From assembly GCA_944322005.1 (NCBI GenBank), contig CALUNL010000001.1, forward strand, positions 124,001-188,000: a DNA stretch of 64,000 nucleotides, in the 5' to 3' direction. A model generated the notes under the pieces. The model did no database searches, had not been told where the DNA came from, and was given only the letters and a program-made list of their open reading frames with translations. Made by a program: the position numbers and the translations under genes. Below are positions 34,405 to 42,199 of this stretch, one piece after another. This stretch comes from an uncultured Alistipes sp. (GTDB lineage: Bacteria; Bacteroidota; Bacteroidia; Bacteroidales; Rikenellaceae). The stretch's first letter is position 1. Each line of letters starts with the position of its first letter.

Positions 34405-35343
34405 ATGACCGAATTCGGATTCATAGACTCCATACGCAGGGCCTTCGGCTCGTTGCCGGACAACGGCTTCGAGGGTATTGGCGACGACTGTGCCGTATAT
34501 CCTGTCGGCGGCGGGGAGTCGCTGCTCTTCACCTCAGACATGCTCAACGAGAATGTCCATTTCCTGCGAAGTGCCGCATCGGCTGCCGAGATAGGCGCCA
34601 AATCACTGTCGGTTAACGTGAGCGATATTGCGGCAATGGGCGGAAGGCCTATTGCGACGATGCTGTCGCTCGGACTCACCGAGGATGCCGTGGGGGAGTG
34701 GGCTGAAGAGTTCATGCGCGGATACCGCGACGCTTCGGAGCGCTGCGGCGCCATGCTCATAGGGGGAGACACCACCATTTCGGAATCGGGGATAACCATA
34801 TCCGTTACTGCCATCGGACGTTGTGCGGACGGCAACATAAAACGGCGTTCCGATGCGAGTGTCGGTGACATTGTGTTCGTAAACGGGATGCTGGGAGCCT
34901 CGGCGGCGGGGCTGAAGGACATACTCTCCGGACACACCGATACGGCCAATGCCCGTGTGCACCGCAATCCGGTGCCGCAGACCGAACAGGGCCTGTGGCT
35001 CGGGGGTCAGCCATGCGTGCATGCCATGATGGACATCTCCGACGGTGTGGCATCAGATCTCCTGCATATCATGAAGGCTTCCGGCGTCGGGGCTTCGGTC
35101 GATACGGAACGCATCCCGACGGAGGTGTCGGTAGAGGAGGCCGTGTGCGGAGGCGAGGACTACAAACTGCTGTTTACGGCCGATCCTTTGTCTGCGGCGG
35201 ATCTCGAGCGCCGCTACCGCGAGCGTTTCGGTGAGGATATATACCGCATAGGCCGTATAACCGGCCCTGACCGGAGCGGTATCGTTTGGCTTGATAATGG
35301 ACGGGAGGTATCGCCCGACTGGCACGGCTTCTCCCACTTCTGA
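34405..35343 (+). CDS. thiL: Thiamine-monophosphate kinase
   Basis: Forms thiamine diphosphate from thiamine monophosphate and ATP. 312 residues. Seen: GIGDDCAVYPV (ATP/metal site), FTSDMLNENVHF, VNVSDIAAMGG with the Asp ligand, and the MMDISDGVASDL motif characteristic of ThiL. Begins 2 bp after divIC. Its stop lies only 7 bp from the convergent flippase stop, with no terminator hairpin between. Confidence 0.94.
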   Translation: MTEFGFIDSIRRAFGSLPDNGFEGIGDDCAVYPVGGGESLLFTSDMLNENVHFLRSAASAAEIGAKSLSVNVSDIAAMGGRPIATMLSLGLTEDAVGEWAEEFMRGYRDASERCGAMLIGGDTTISESGITISVTAIGRCADGNIKRRSDASVGDIVFVNGMLGASAAGLKDILSGHTDTANARVHRNPVPQTEQGLWLGGQPCVHAMMDISDGVASDLLHIMKASGVGASVDTERIPTEVSVEEAVCGGEDYKLLFTADPLSAADLERRYRERFGEDIYRIGRITGPDRSGIVWLDNGREVSPDWHGFSHF

Positions 35344-35350
35344 TTTCGGG

Positions 35351-36817
35351 CTATTTTCTGCCTCGGCAGCGGCGCAGTCCTAACAGGGAGCCCATGAAAT
35401 CCCTCATGGCCTCCATTCTGGCAATCAGTGCCCCGACGGTGTATACAGCCACGCCGGCTGCAATCTCCGCAACCAGCCTTACGGCGGCATTCCATCCGCA
35501 CGTGCATTCCGACAGCGCCGTAACGCACCCGTACATTACGGCCGTGAGCAGAAGTGTCGGCAGCAGCGACCTCAATATCCTTGCAACGGTTATATCGGCG
35601 AATCTTGCGGAAAATGCGATGTTTATGGCCGCGTCTATTGCGGTCATCAGCACGAGACCCCATGCGACGGCCATGACGGACCACGGAATCGTGACTGCGA
35701 GTATGACGGTCATTACGGCCTTTTTGGCTATCTCCAGCCTCACTATCACGCTGCCGTCGCTCTTTACCTTGAGAACATTGTATGCAACGGCCCCTATCGG
35801 ATAGAACATCCCGCACAGCGACAGCACCTTGAAATAGGGCACAGTCGGCATCCACTTCTCGCCGAGCAGGACCGCGAACATATCTTCGGAAACTGCTATC
35901 ATGCCGGCCATTACCGGGAACATCGCGAAGGCGGCCACCATTATGACGCGGCGGTACCCTTCGGCAAACTTAGCCTCATTGTCCCGCAGGTTCGACAGGG
36001 CAGGGTAGGTTACGCTCTGTATGGACTGTACGGCCGAACTTACGGGCAGCTCCTTCAGCTTCTGCGCCTGGTTGAAGTATCCGAGCACATCGGCCGAGTG
36101 CATCTTGCCGATGAATAGCTGGGCGACGTTCGCATATGCCGTGGAGATTATGTCGGTGAGCATTATGCGCAGCGAGAACGGTGCCATGGTGCGTATGGAT
36201 GCCGTGGAGAACGAGCCCTTGCGCGCACGCCATGACGAGCCTTGCCACAGCATCGCGCCGCGTACGACGATCGTCCCGAGACGTTGTCCAACGAGACTCC
36301 ATATGCCGGCTCCGGACAGTGCCATGACTATGGCGAGCGCATCGCCCGAGAGGGCGGCCGTGATGTTTATCTTCGACAGCCGTGCGAACTTGAATTCCCG
36401 GGTGAGAATCGTGTTCTGTATGACACACATCGCATTTATCGGCAGGATGAGGAAGAGTACCGGCGCAATCTCCGAGATGATTTCCATGCGGAAGAACCGT
36501 GCCACGAACGGCGATGCGAGTGCAAGTGCCGCATAGAGCACCCACGAAACGGCCATATTGAGAAGGAATACGGATTTGTAGTCGTCGTCGGTAGGCGATA
36601 CCTTTCGTATCAGCATCTGCGAAAACCCGCTGTCGACGACAATCAGCGCAAGTGCTGTGAACACCGTGAGTATGGCCATCACGCCGAAGTCCTCCGGCAT
36701 GAGCAGCCTCGCCACGATGATGCTCACGGCCATCTGCAACAGCATGGAACCGATCTTCTCGGCCGTGCTCCACGCCATTCCCGATGTAACCTTCTCTTTC
36801 AGCTGTTGTTCGGCCAT
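35351..36817 (-). CDS. Lipopolysaccharide/oligosaccharide flippase (MOP superfamily)
   Basis: Multi-span membrane transporter of the polysaccharide-exporter type (Wzx/MurJ-related, Polysacc_synt). 488 residues, about 14 helices, opening KVTSGMAWSTAEKIGSMLLQMA and ARLLMPEDFGVMAILTVFTAL. A GTG start at 36844 would add 9 residues; ATG 36817 is preferred. It is the last gene of the ackA unit, but it could serve O-antigen, capsule or S-layer glycan export. The nearest polysaccharide genes are the Wza/Wzc unit at 20-24 kb. Confidence 0.88.
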   Translation of the reverse strand: MAEQQLKEKVTSGMAWSTAEKIGSMLLQMAVSIIVARLLMPEDFGVMAILTVFTALALIVVDSGFSQMLIRKVSPTDDDYKSVFLLNMAVSWVLYAALALASPFVARFFRMEIISEIAPVLFLILPINAMCVIQNTILTREFKFARLSKINITAALSGDALAIVMALSGAGIWSLVGQRLGTIVVRGAMLWQGSSWRARKGSFSTASIRTMAPFSLRIMLTDIISTAYANVAQLFIGKMHSADVLGYFNQAQKLKELPVSSAVQSIQSVTYPALSNLRDNEAKFAEGYRRVIMVAAFAMFPVMAGMIAVSEDMFAVLLGEKWMPTVPYFKVLSLCGMFYPIGAVAYNVLKVKSDGSVIVRLEIAKKAVMTVILAVTIPWSVMAVAWGLVLMTAIDAAINIAFSARFADITVARILRSLLPTLLLTAVMYGCVTALSECTCGWNAAVRLVAEIAAGVAVYTVGALIARMEAMRDFMGSLLGLRRCRGRK

Positions 36818-36870
36818 GTTGGGGTTCTGCGTTTGATGTGTCACGCATGCCGGTGCATGCGGATGAGGGG

Positions 36871-37311
36871 CTACATCCTCTCATTGCGCTCCTTGCGCAG
36901 GAGCAGTGCCTCTATTCCGAGCGCGTAGGAGTCGGTCCCGAATCCGGCTATCGTCCCGACGGCCGCCGCTCCGACGAGCGACGTGTGCCTGAACTCCTCG
37001 CGGGCGGCCACGTTGGAGATGTGTATCTCGATTACCGGTACGGATATCGCCGCCACGGCGTCGCGTATGGCCACGGAGGTGTGCGTGTATCCTCCGGCGT
37101 TGAGCAGTATGCCGTCATACCTGCCGTCGGCAGCCTGCAGCGCGTCTATGAGTTCACCCTCGATGTTGGATTGGAACTCATCCAGACGTATGTCCGGATA
37201 CCGTTGGCGCAGCCGCGCGATGCAGCCGTCAAGGCTCTCCGTGCCGTATATGCCGGGCTCGCGGCGTCCGAGCAGGTTCAGGTTCGGGCCGTTTATGATG
37301 AGAATATCCAT
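36871..37311 (-). CDS. aroQ: 3-dehydroquinate dehydratase, type II
   Basis: Shikimate-pathway dehydratase, dodecameric type II form, 146 residues. Diagnostic motifs: ILIINGPNLNLLGRREPGIYG with the active-site Tyr, LLNAGGYTHTSVAIRDAV, and EIHISNVAAREEFRH with the catalytic His. The frame is open upstream, but the ATG at 37311 gives the family start. Adjacent to the ptb/ackA genes without a pathway link, so probably just co-transcribed. Confidence 0.95.
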   Translation of the reverse strand: MDILIINGPNLNLLGRREPGIYGTESLDGCIARLRQRYPDIRLDEFQSNIEGELIDALQAADGRYDGILLNAGGYTHTSVAIRDAVAAISVPVIEIHISNVAAREEFRHTSLVGAAAVGTIAGFGTDSYALGIEALLLRKERNERM

Positions 37312-37346
37312 TGCTGCGCAATGTTGGGCACATGGCATGCCCGCCG

Positions 37347-38249
37347 CTATTTGGCGGCGAGGCATGCGAGTGCGATCGAGTATTTCTTGGAGAGTACGGA
37401 GTCGCCGCGCGAGGTGAGGATGCAAGGAACCTTGGTTCCCATTACCATCGCAGCGAGTTCGCCGTGTCCAATGTGCGAAACCGACTTGAAGAAGACGTTT
37501 GCCGATTCGAGATTCGGGAAGAGCAGCGCGTCAACATCTCCGGCCACGGCCGAACCGCGCACCTTCTTGTGCTCCGCAACATCCTTGTAGAGGGCTACGT
37601 CCAGCGATATCGGGCCGTCGACAATTACGTCGCCGAGCTGTCCTCGGTCTCCCATCTTCGCAAGCATGGCCGCCTCCGTCGAGGAGAGTACCGATGGCAG
37701 TACCAGTTCCGACGGGGCTATGCAGCCGATCTTCGGGGTCTTGACGCCGAGCAACTCAGCCACGCTGCGCAGGTAGCCTATGAGCGTGCACTTCTGCTTG
37801 AAGTCAGGCTGCGGGATCACTGCTATGTCGGATGCCAGCAGCAGCTTGTGGTAGCCGCTCCACTCGAATACCGACACGTGGCTGAGCGTGCCCTTCGGCG
37901 GGAAGAGTCCGGCCTCCTTGTTGAGGATGCCCCGCATGTACTTGTCGGTCGACACCAGACCCTTCATGAGAATGTCGGCCTCGCCGGCCACAACGGATGC
38001 CACGGCACGCGAAACGCACTTCACGTCACTGCCCTCGTCAACTATGTTGAACACTCCGCAGTCGATGCCCTCTTCCTTGCAGGCCTGCTCGATGACTTTG
38101 CGCTCTCCGTAGAGGGTAGGCGCCACGAGACCTTCGCAATATGCGTCGTAAACGGCCTTGATGGTGTGCGAATCCTGACCGTATGCCACTGCCAGACGCT
38201 TCCTGTCGCGTTTGCGTGCGGCTTCAACTATTTCACTAAGATGTTTCAT
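37347..38249 (-). CDS. ptb: Phosphate butyryl/acetyltransferase
   Basis: Transfers an acyl group between CoA and phosphate; with acetate kinase it makes ATP from acyl-CoA. 300 residues, the shorter Ptb-like type. Seen: ADILMKGLVSTDKYMRGIL and VDGPISLDVALYKDVAEHKK, plus GDVDALLFPNLESANVFFKS, all typical of the Pta/Ptb family. Whether it prefers acetyl-, propionyl- or butyryl-CoA cannot be judged; the Ptb name reflects the subgroup, so the symbol is tentative. 27 bp after ackA. Confidence 0.88.
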   Translation of the reverse strand: MKHLSEIVEAARKRDRKRLAVAYGQDSHTIKAVYDAYCEGLVAPTLYGERKVIEQACKEEGIDCGVFNIVDEGSDVKCVSRAVASVVAGEADILMKGLVSTDKYMRGILNKEAGLFPPKGTLSHVSVFEWSGYHKLLLASDIAVIPQPDFKQKCTLIGYLRSVAELLGVKTPKIGCIAPSELVLPSVLSSTEAAMLAKMGDRGQLGDVIVDGPISLDVALYKDVAEHKKVRGSAVAGDVDALLFPNLESANVFFKSVSHIGHGELAAMVMGTKVPCILTSRGDSVLSKKYSIALACLAAK

Positions 38250-38276
38250 TTCCGTATATGTTTTTAACTGTTATTT

Positions 38277-39482
38277 CTAATGTTTTACGAGGTTGTAGGT
38301 GTCGGTAGCGATGACAAGCTCCTCATCGGTGGCTATCACGGCAACCTTCACGCGCGAATTCCCGTCGGAGATGATGGCATTGCGGCCGCGGACCGAGGCG
38401 TTGACCTCGCGGTCGATGCTAATGCCCATGAACTCCATGCCGCTGCATACGCTCTCGCGCAAGTCGGCCGAGTTCTCTCCGACACCGCCCGTGAATATCA
38501 ACAGGTCGATGCCGCCCATCAGCGCGGCATATTTTCCGACATACTGCTTCACGCGCGAATAGTACATATCCCGCGCCAGAATGGCCCGCTCGTTGCCCGC
38601 TTCGTATGCGGCGTCGATGTCGCGCATGTCACTTGACACTCCGGACACGCCCTCGACTCCCGAACGCTTGTTTATCATCTTGTTGATATCGGCGAACGAC
38701 ATGTTCTCCTTCTCGGCGATGTAGAGCACCGCACTCGGGTCAACGTCGCCGCAGCGCGTGCCCATAACGAGGCCGTCGACCGGGGAGAATCCCATGGAGG
38801 TGCAGTATGACTTTCCGTTGAGCACGGCCGTCACCGAACCTCCGTTGCCGACGTGGCATGTCACGATCTTCGAGTTGCCGAGGTCGATGCCGGCAAGCTC
38901 CGCTCCCACGCGGGAGACGAACTTGTGGCTGGTTCCGTGGAAGCCGTAGCGGCGTACGCGGTACTTCTCGTAATATTCGTACGGCAGTGCGTAGATGTAG
39001 TTCGTAGGCGGTATGGTCTGGTGGAACGAGGTGTCGAACACGGCCACCTGCGGTATTCCCGGCAGGACCTTCTCTATCGAGAGTATTCCCTCGAGGTTGG
39101 CAGGGTTGTGCAGCGGTGCTATCTCGAAGAGAGAGCGTATCTTGTTTTTTACCTCCTCCGTGACTATGCAGCTTTGCGGGAAAAACTCTCCGCCGTGCGC
39201 CACGCGGTGTCCGACGGCCTTTATCTCGTCGAGCGAGGCCACTACGCCTTGCTCCCTGTCGGTCAGAGCGTCGAGAACGAGCCGGATGCCGGTCGTATGG
39301 TCGGGAATCGGCGTGTGCAGCGTGTATGGCGTGCGGCCTGACGGCTTGTGGGTGAGGTCTCCTTCGGCAAGGCCTATCCTTTCGACAAGGCCCTTTGCGA
39401 GGAGCGAATGTCCGTCATCGAGGATGTCGATGACCTGATACTTTATCGAAGAACTTCCGCAGTTCAGTACGAGTATTACCAT
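38277..39482 (-). CDS. ackA: Acetate kinase
   Basis: ASKHA-fold kinase that makes ATP and acetate from acetyl phosphate. 401 residues from ATG 39482. It begins VILVLNCGSSSIKYQVID (catalytic loop), contains RRYGFHGTSHKFV, TCHVGNGGSVTAV, GFSPVDGLVMGTRCGD and FTGGVGENS, all core motifs of the family. Longer frames upstream run into the promoter. First gene of a four-gene minus-strand unit with a strong promoter. Confidence 0.96.
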   Translation of the reverse strand: MVILVLNCGSSSIKYQVIDILDDGHSLLAKGLVERIGLAEGDLTHKPSGRTPYTLHTPIPDHTTGIRLVLDALTDREQGVVASLDEIKAVGHRVAHGGEFFPQSCIVTEEVKNKIRSLFEIAPLHNPANLEGILSIEKVLPGIPQVAVFDTSFHQTIPPTNYIYALPYEYYEKYRVRRYGFHGTSHKFVSRVGAELAGIDLGNSKIVTCHVGNGGSVTAVLNGKSYCTSMGFSPVDGLVMGTRCGDVDPSAVLYIAEKENMSFADINKMINKRSGVEGVSGVSSDMRDIDAAYEAGNERAILARDMYYSRVKQYVGKYAALMGGIDLLIFTGGVGENSADLRESVCSGMEFMGISIDREVNASVRGRNAIISDGNSRVKVAVIATDEELVIATDTYNLVKH

Positions 39483-39541
39483 TATGCTTGTGTTTTTTAA
39501 TGTACGGTTGTCTCGGGCGGATATCCGCCTTGTTCGTTTCG

Positions 39542-39573
39542 CAAATATACGAAAAGGCAAGAGGAGTGACAAA
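39542..39573 (-). promoter_or_regulatory. Promoter for ackA-ptb-aroQ-flippase
   Basis: On the minus strand: TTTG (39570-39573), 20-bp spacer, TATATTTG (39542-39549). One of the best Bacteroidota promoter matches in the window. Confidence 0.8.
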
Positions 39574-39636
39574 TGAAAAACAAAGTTTTTCGATCTGGTC
39601 GTTCCTGGCCGAATCGTATGCAATCCAAATATATGG

Positions 39637-39673
39637 AAAACGGGCGGAAAATGTTGTGCCCCCGCCCGTTTTT
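39637..39673 (-). terminator. Terminator after the response regulator
   Basis: 11-bp stem (39637-39647 with 39662-39672), 14-nt loop and T runs on both strands. It lies directly after the regulator gene on the minus strand and before the ackA promoter. Confidence 0.75.
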
Positions 39674-39692
39674 GGTTGTACATCCCTTGCCT

Positions 39693-40355
39693 CTATTCCG
39701 AATATTTGTATCCGACGCCCTTGAGTGTGGTTATGCTGTCGTTTCCCATCTTGCGGCGCAGCCGCCGTATGTGGACGTCGAGCGTCCTCTCTCCGACGAC
39801 TATGCCGTTGCCCCATACGCGGGAGTATATCTCTTCACGGGTGAAGATACGCCCAGGCTCCGAACATAACAGCCGCAGTATCTCGAACTCCTTTCTCGGA
39901 AGCGTGACCTCGCCTTCTGCCGTTATGATGGAGTGGCGGCCTTCGTCGAGCCTTATTCCGGCCTGTTTGTCCGAATCTCCGTCGTCGAGACGTTTCATGA
40001 TGGCATTCACCCGGCTGCACAGGACGCGCATGCTGACCGGCTTGGTGATGTAGTCGTCGGCACCGGCCATAAAGCTGTCGACCTGTTTCTCCTCCTCGCA
40101 TACCGCCGAAAGGAATATGACCATCGTGTCTTTCAGCACAGGGTGCCGCCGTATGGCCTCGCATGTCTCGCGCCCGTCCATTACGGGCATCATCAGGTCG
40201 AGTATTATCAGGTGCGGCCTTATCTTTTCGGCGATCTTAAGCCCTTCCTCTCCGTTTCCGGCGGTGTAGACCTCGTATCCCTCCTTCGAAAGGTTGTATC
40301 CCACGAACTCGAGGATGTCGCGTTCGTCATCGACTATAAGTATCCGGTAGCTCAT
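39693..40355 (-). CDS. OmpR/PhoB-family response regulator without adjacent kinase
   Basis: 220-residue DNA-binding regulator. Receiver domain with phospho-acceptor Asp53 (ILDLMMP), acidic pair Asp9/Asp10, Ser83 and Lys105 (YITKPV), followed by a winged-helix output domain (PRKEFEILRLLCSEPGRIFTREEIYSRVWG, partial). No sensor kinase gene is nearby. It lies 19 bp after lemA and before a terminator, so it seems to be co-transcribed with TPM and LemA genes. Confidence 0.93.
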   Translation of the reverse strand: MSYRILIVDDERDILEFVGYNLSKEGYEVYTAGNGEEGLKIAEKIRPHLIILDLMMPVMDGRETCEAIRRHPVLKDTMVIFLSAVCEEEKQVDSFMAGADDYITKPVSMRVLCSRVNAIMKRLDDGDSDKQAGIRLDEGRHSIITAEGEVTLPRKEFEILRLLCSEPGRIFTREEIYSRVWGNGIVVGERTLDVHIRRLRRKMGNDSITTLKGVGYKYSE

Positions 40356-40374
40356 CTCGTCGCTCGGCTTGGCG

Positions 40375-40962
40375 TCAGAAAGCTACCGTCGGAACCTCGG
40401 CTGCAGCCGGCATGGCGGAGAAAAACTCCTTCTGCGTAAAGCCGAACATTCCGGCTATGAGGTTGGACGGGAAGGATATGACCTTGACGTTATATCTCTT
40501 TACGGCCTCGTTGAACTCCTTGCGTGCCACGGAGATGCGGTTTTCAGTCCCCTCCAGCTGCGCCTGCAGCTCGAGGAAGTTCTGGTTGGCCTTCAGGTCA
40601 GGGTAGTTCTCCGCAATGGCAATAAGTCGTCCGAGAGCCGACGTCACGTTGTTCTGCGCCGATACGTAGGCGTTGAGTTCATCCTTGGTCATGTTTGCCG
40701 CATCAAGGCTTATGGAAGTGGCCTCCGAGCGGGCCTTTACGACATCCTCGAGTGTCTGCTGCTCATGCTTGGCGTATCCCTTGACGGTGTTCACGAGGTT
40801 CGGAATCAGGTCCGAGCGGCGCTGGTACTGTGTCTCCACGTCGGCCCATTTCGCATCGACCTCCTGTTGTGCGGCCACAAGTCCGTTGTACGAGCTCCAG
40901 CATATTCCGATAATCAGGAGTACGACCACTCCGACAACTATCCACAAAATGTTCTTTTTCAT
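40375..40962 (-). CDS. LemA-family membrane protein
   Basis: Helical-bundle protein of 195 residues anchored by one N-terminal helix (NILWIVVGVVVLLIIGICW). LemA signature: EVDAKWADVETQYQRRSDLIPNLVNTVKGY, partial here as RRSDLIPNLVNTVK, then conserved SALGRLIAIAENYPDLKAN and FNEAVKRYN. Usually paired with a TPM-domain protein as here. Function is unknown, though linked to cell-envelope stress in some species. Confidence 0.93.
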   Translation of the reverse strand: MKKNILWIVVGVVVLLIIGICWSSYNGLVAAQQEVDAKWADVETQYQRRSDLIPNLVNTVKGYAKHEQQTLEDVVKARSEATSISLDAANMTKDELNAYVSAQNNVTSALGRLIAIAENYPDLKANQNFLELQAQLEGTENRISVARKEFNEAVKRYNVKVISFPSNLIAGMFGFTQKEFFSAMPAAAEVPTVAF

Positions 40963-41020
40963 CGTATTTTATCTTGAATGTTAGGTTAAGTTTGCAGGTT
41001 GTTTTTGTGCGCAGATGTTT

Positions 41021-41899
41021 TCAGAATCTGGAACCGGCCCCGCCTCCGCCGAAGTGGCCTCCGCCGAAACCTCCGCCAATGCTTCCTCCTCCGAAGCCAC
41101 CTCCGAAGCCTCCGCCGCCCATGAATATGCCTCCTCCGCCGGACTTGTTGATGCGTCTTCTCCTGTGAGTCGTGTTGCCGCAGCTGCTGCATACGAAGAC
41201 GTCATCCACAAGATCGTATCCCGACGAGGATTGCAACAGGTATGTGCCGCTGCGCTTGAGCTTGTGACGCCCGCACGACGGACATCGCGATTTGCGCCAC
41301 GAGTCGTAGAGTGCGGACCCGGACAATATGGCCAGAATCAGGATTATGAAGATTATGATGTCGGGGCCTCCGTCGCTTTGCTCCATCGTGACCTCCCCGT
41401 GTTCGAGAATCTCCGCGACGGCCGCCACTCCGGAGATCATGCCGATGTCGTAGTCGCCGCGTGAGAGCGGCTGCACCATAACGCTCTGCTGTATGCGTTT
41501 GCACAATGCGTCGGGAAGGATGCCTTCCAGACCGTCGCCTGTGACGAAGCGTATTTCGCGCCGTTCGGTTACAAGGAGTATTCCGAGTCCGTTGTCGCTC
41601 TCGCCCGATCCGACTCCCCAGCGTGAGAACAGTTCGTGGGCGAATGTGAAGACGTCGTCGCCGTGGATGTCCTCGATCACGACGACGGCTATTTGCGCAA
41701 GGCCCTTGCGGCGTAGCGAGTCGCAGGCGCGGTCTATCGCAGCAACGGCATTGTCGGACAATATTCCGTCGGGATTCGACGTATATCTTGATGCATTGGC
41801 AACCTGTACGTTCGGCACTTCGCTCACCTTATATGTCCGTCCGTCGGCGGATGCGGTGAAAATTGCCAATAGCAGCAGGGTCGTCAGTATGCGTTTCAT
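41021..41899 (-). CDS. TPM-domain (YgcG-like) protein with zinc ribbon and Gly-rich tail
   Basis: Secreted or membrane-anchored protein of 292 residues. Order: signal peptide (MKRILTTLLLLAIFTASADG), TPM domain with DNGLGILLVTERREIRFVTG and PDALCKRIQQSV, a membrane helix (DIIIFIILILAILSGSAL), then a four-Cys zinc ribbon (CPSCGRHKL and CSSCG) and a Gly/Phe-rich tail ending GGAGSRF. TPM proteins bind divalent metals. ATG 41899 is preferred because the signal peptide begins there; the longer frame runs into the promoter. Confidence 0.9.
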   Translation of the reverse strand: MKRILTTLLLLAIFTASADGRTYKVSEVPNVQVANASRYTSNPDGILSDNAVAAIDRACDSLRRKGLAQIAVVVIEDIHGDDVFTFAHELFSRWGVGSGESDNGLGILLVTERREIRFVTGDGLEGILPDALCKRIQQSVMVQPLSRGDYDIGMISGVAAVAEILEHGEVTMEQSDGGPDIIIFIILILAILSGSALYDSWRKSRCPSCGRHKLKRSGTYLLQSSSGYDLVDDVFVCSSCGNTTHRRRRINKSGGGGIFMGGGGFGGGFGGGSIGGGFGGGHFGGGGAGSRF

Positions 41900-41919
41900 C
41901 TTCCGGAGCTTGTTTAGGG

Positions 41920-41927
41920 CAAAGATA
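41920..41927 (-). promoter_or_regulatory. -7 box for the TPM-LemA-regulator unit
   Basis: Reads TATCTTTG on the minus strand, exact match, 20 bp before the TPM ATG. The -33 box is not clear. Confidence 0.55.
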
Positions 41928-41947
41928 AGAAAAAAGTGGGAGTGCAG

Positions 41948-41978
41948 TTGAAAAACCGAAAGAAAATTGCTACCTTTG
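41948..41978 (+). promoter_or_regulatory. Promoter for the DUF349 gene leader
   Basis: TTG at 41948-41950, 20-bp spacer, TACCTTTG at 41971-41978. It diverges from the TPM promoter 20 bp away. Confidence 0.75.
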
Positions 41979-41984
41979 TGCGAA

Positions 41985-42199
41985 ACTATGCCATATGGCA
42001 TGCCTTTCATAAAAGTGCCGTGGGGAGGTTGCGCCATGCGTCGTAAAGTGTCTGTACGGCATGTGAAAGGGGGTTGTGGAACGGATTTCCGTTTTGTTTC
42101 GGATGGAATTAGGGATGGGTTCGCTGCCTGTGCCGCGTGTCCGGAATGAATGACGGATACCGTCCGATATTGTAAATTACTAAAACTGATGAACTGAAT
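41985..42199 (+). ncRNA. Putative structured leader, about 215 nt, before the DUF349 gene
   Basis: The transcript should begin about 6 bp after the -7 box and run about 215 nt before the ATG. It holds an overlapping palindrome at 41989-42000 (TGCCATATGGCA), a potential two-part long-range stem (42003-42009 with 42064-42070, and 42016-42021 with 42056-42061), then a short hairpin at 42080-42093 followed by a weak T-rich tract. A 37-codon frame from 42036 is possible but unsupported. I do not recognise a known riboswitch. This also covers the roughly 300-base stretch 41900-42199 without a gene. Confidence 0.3.

Noticed and set aside
42036..42149. 37-codon frame in the DUF349 leader
   Set aside because: No family, no conserved start context and the region fits a structured leader better.
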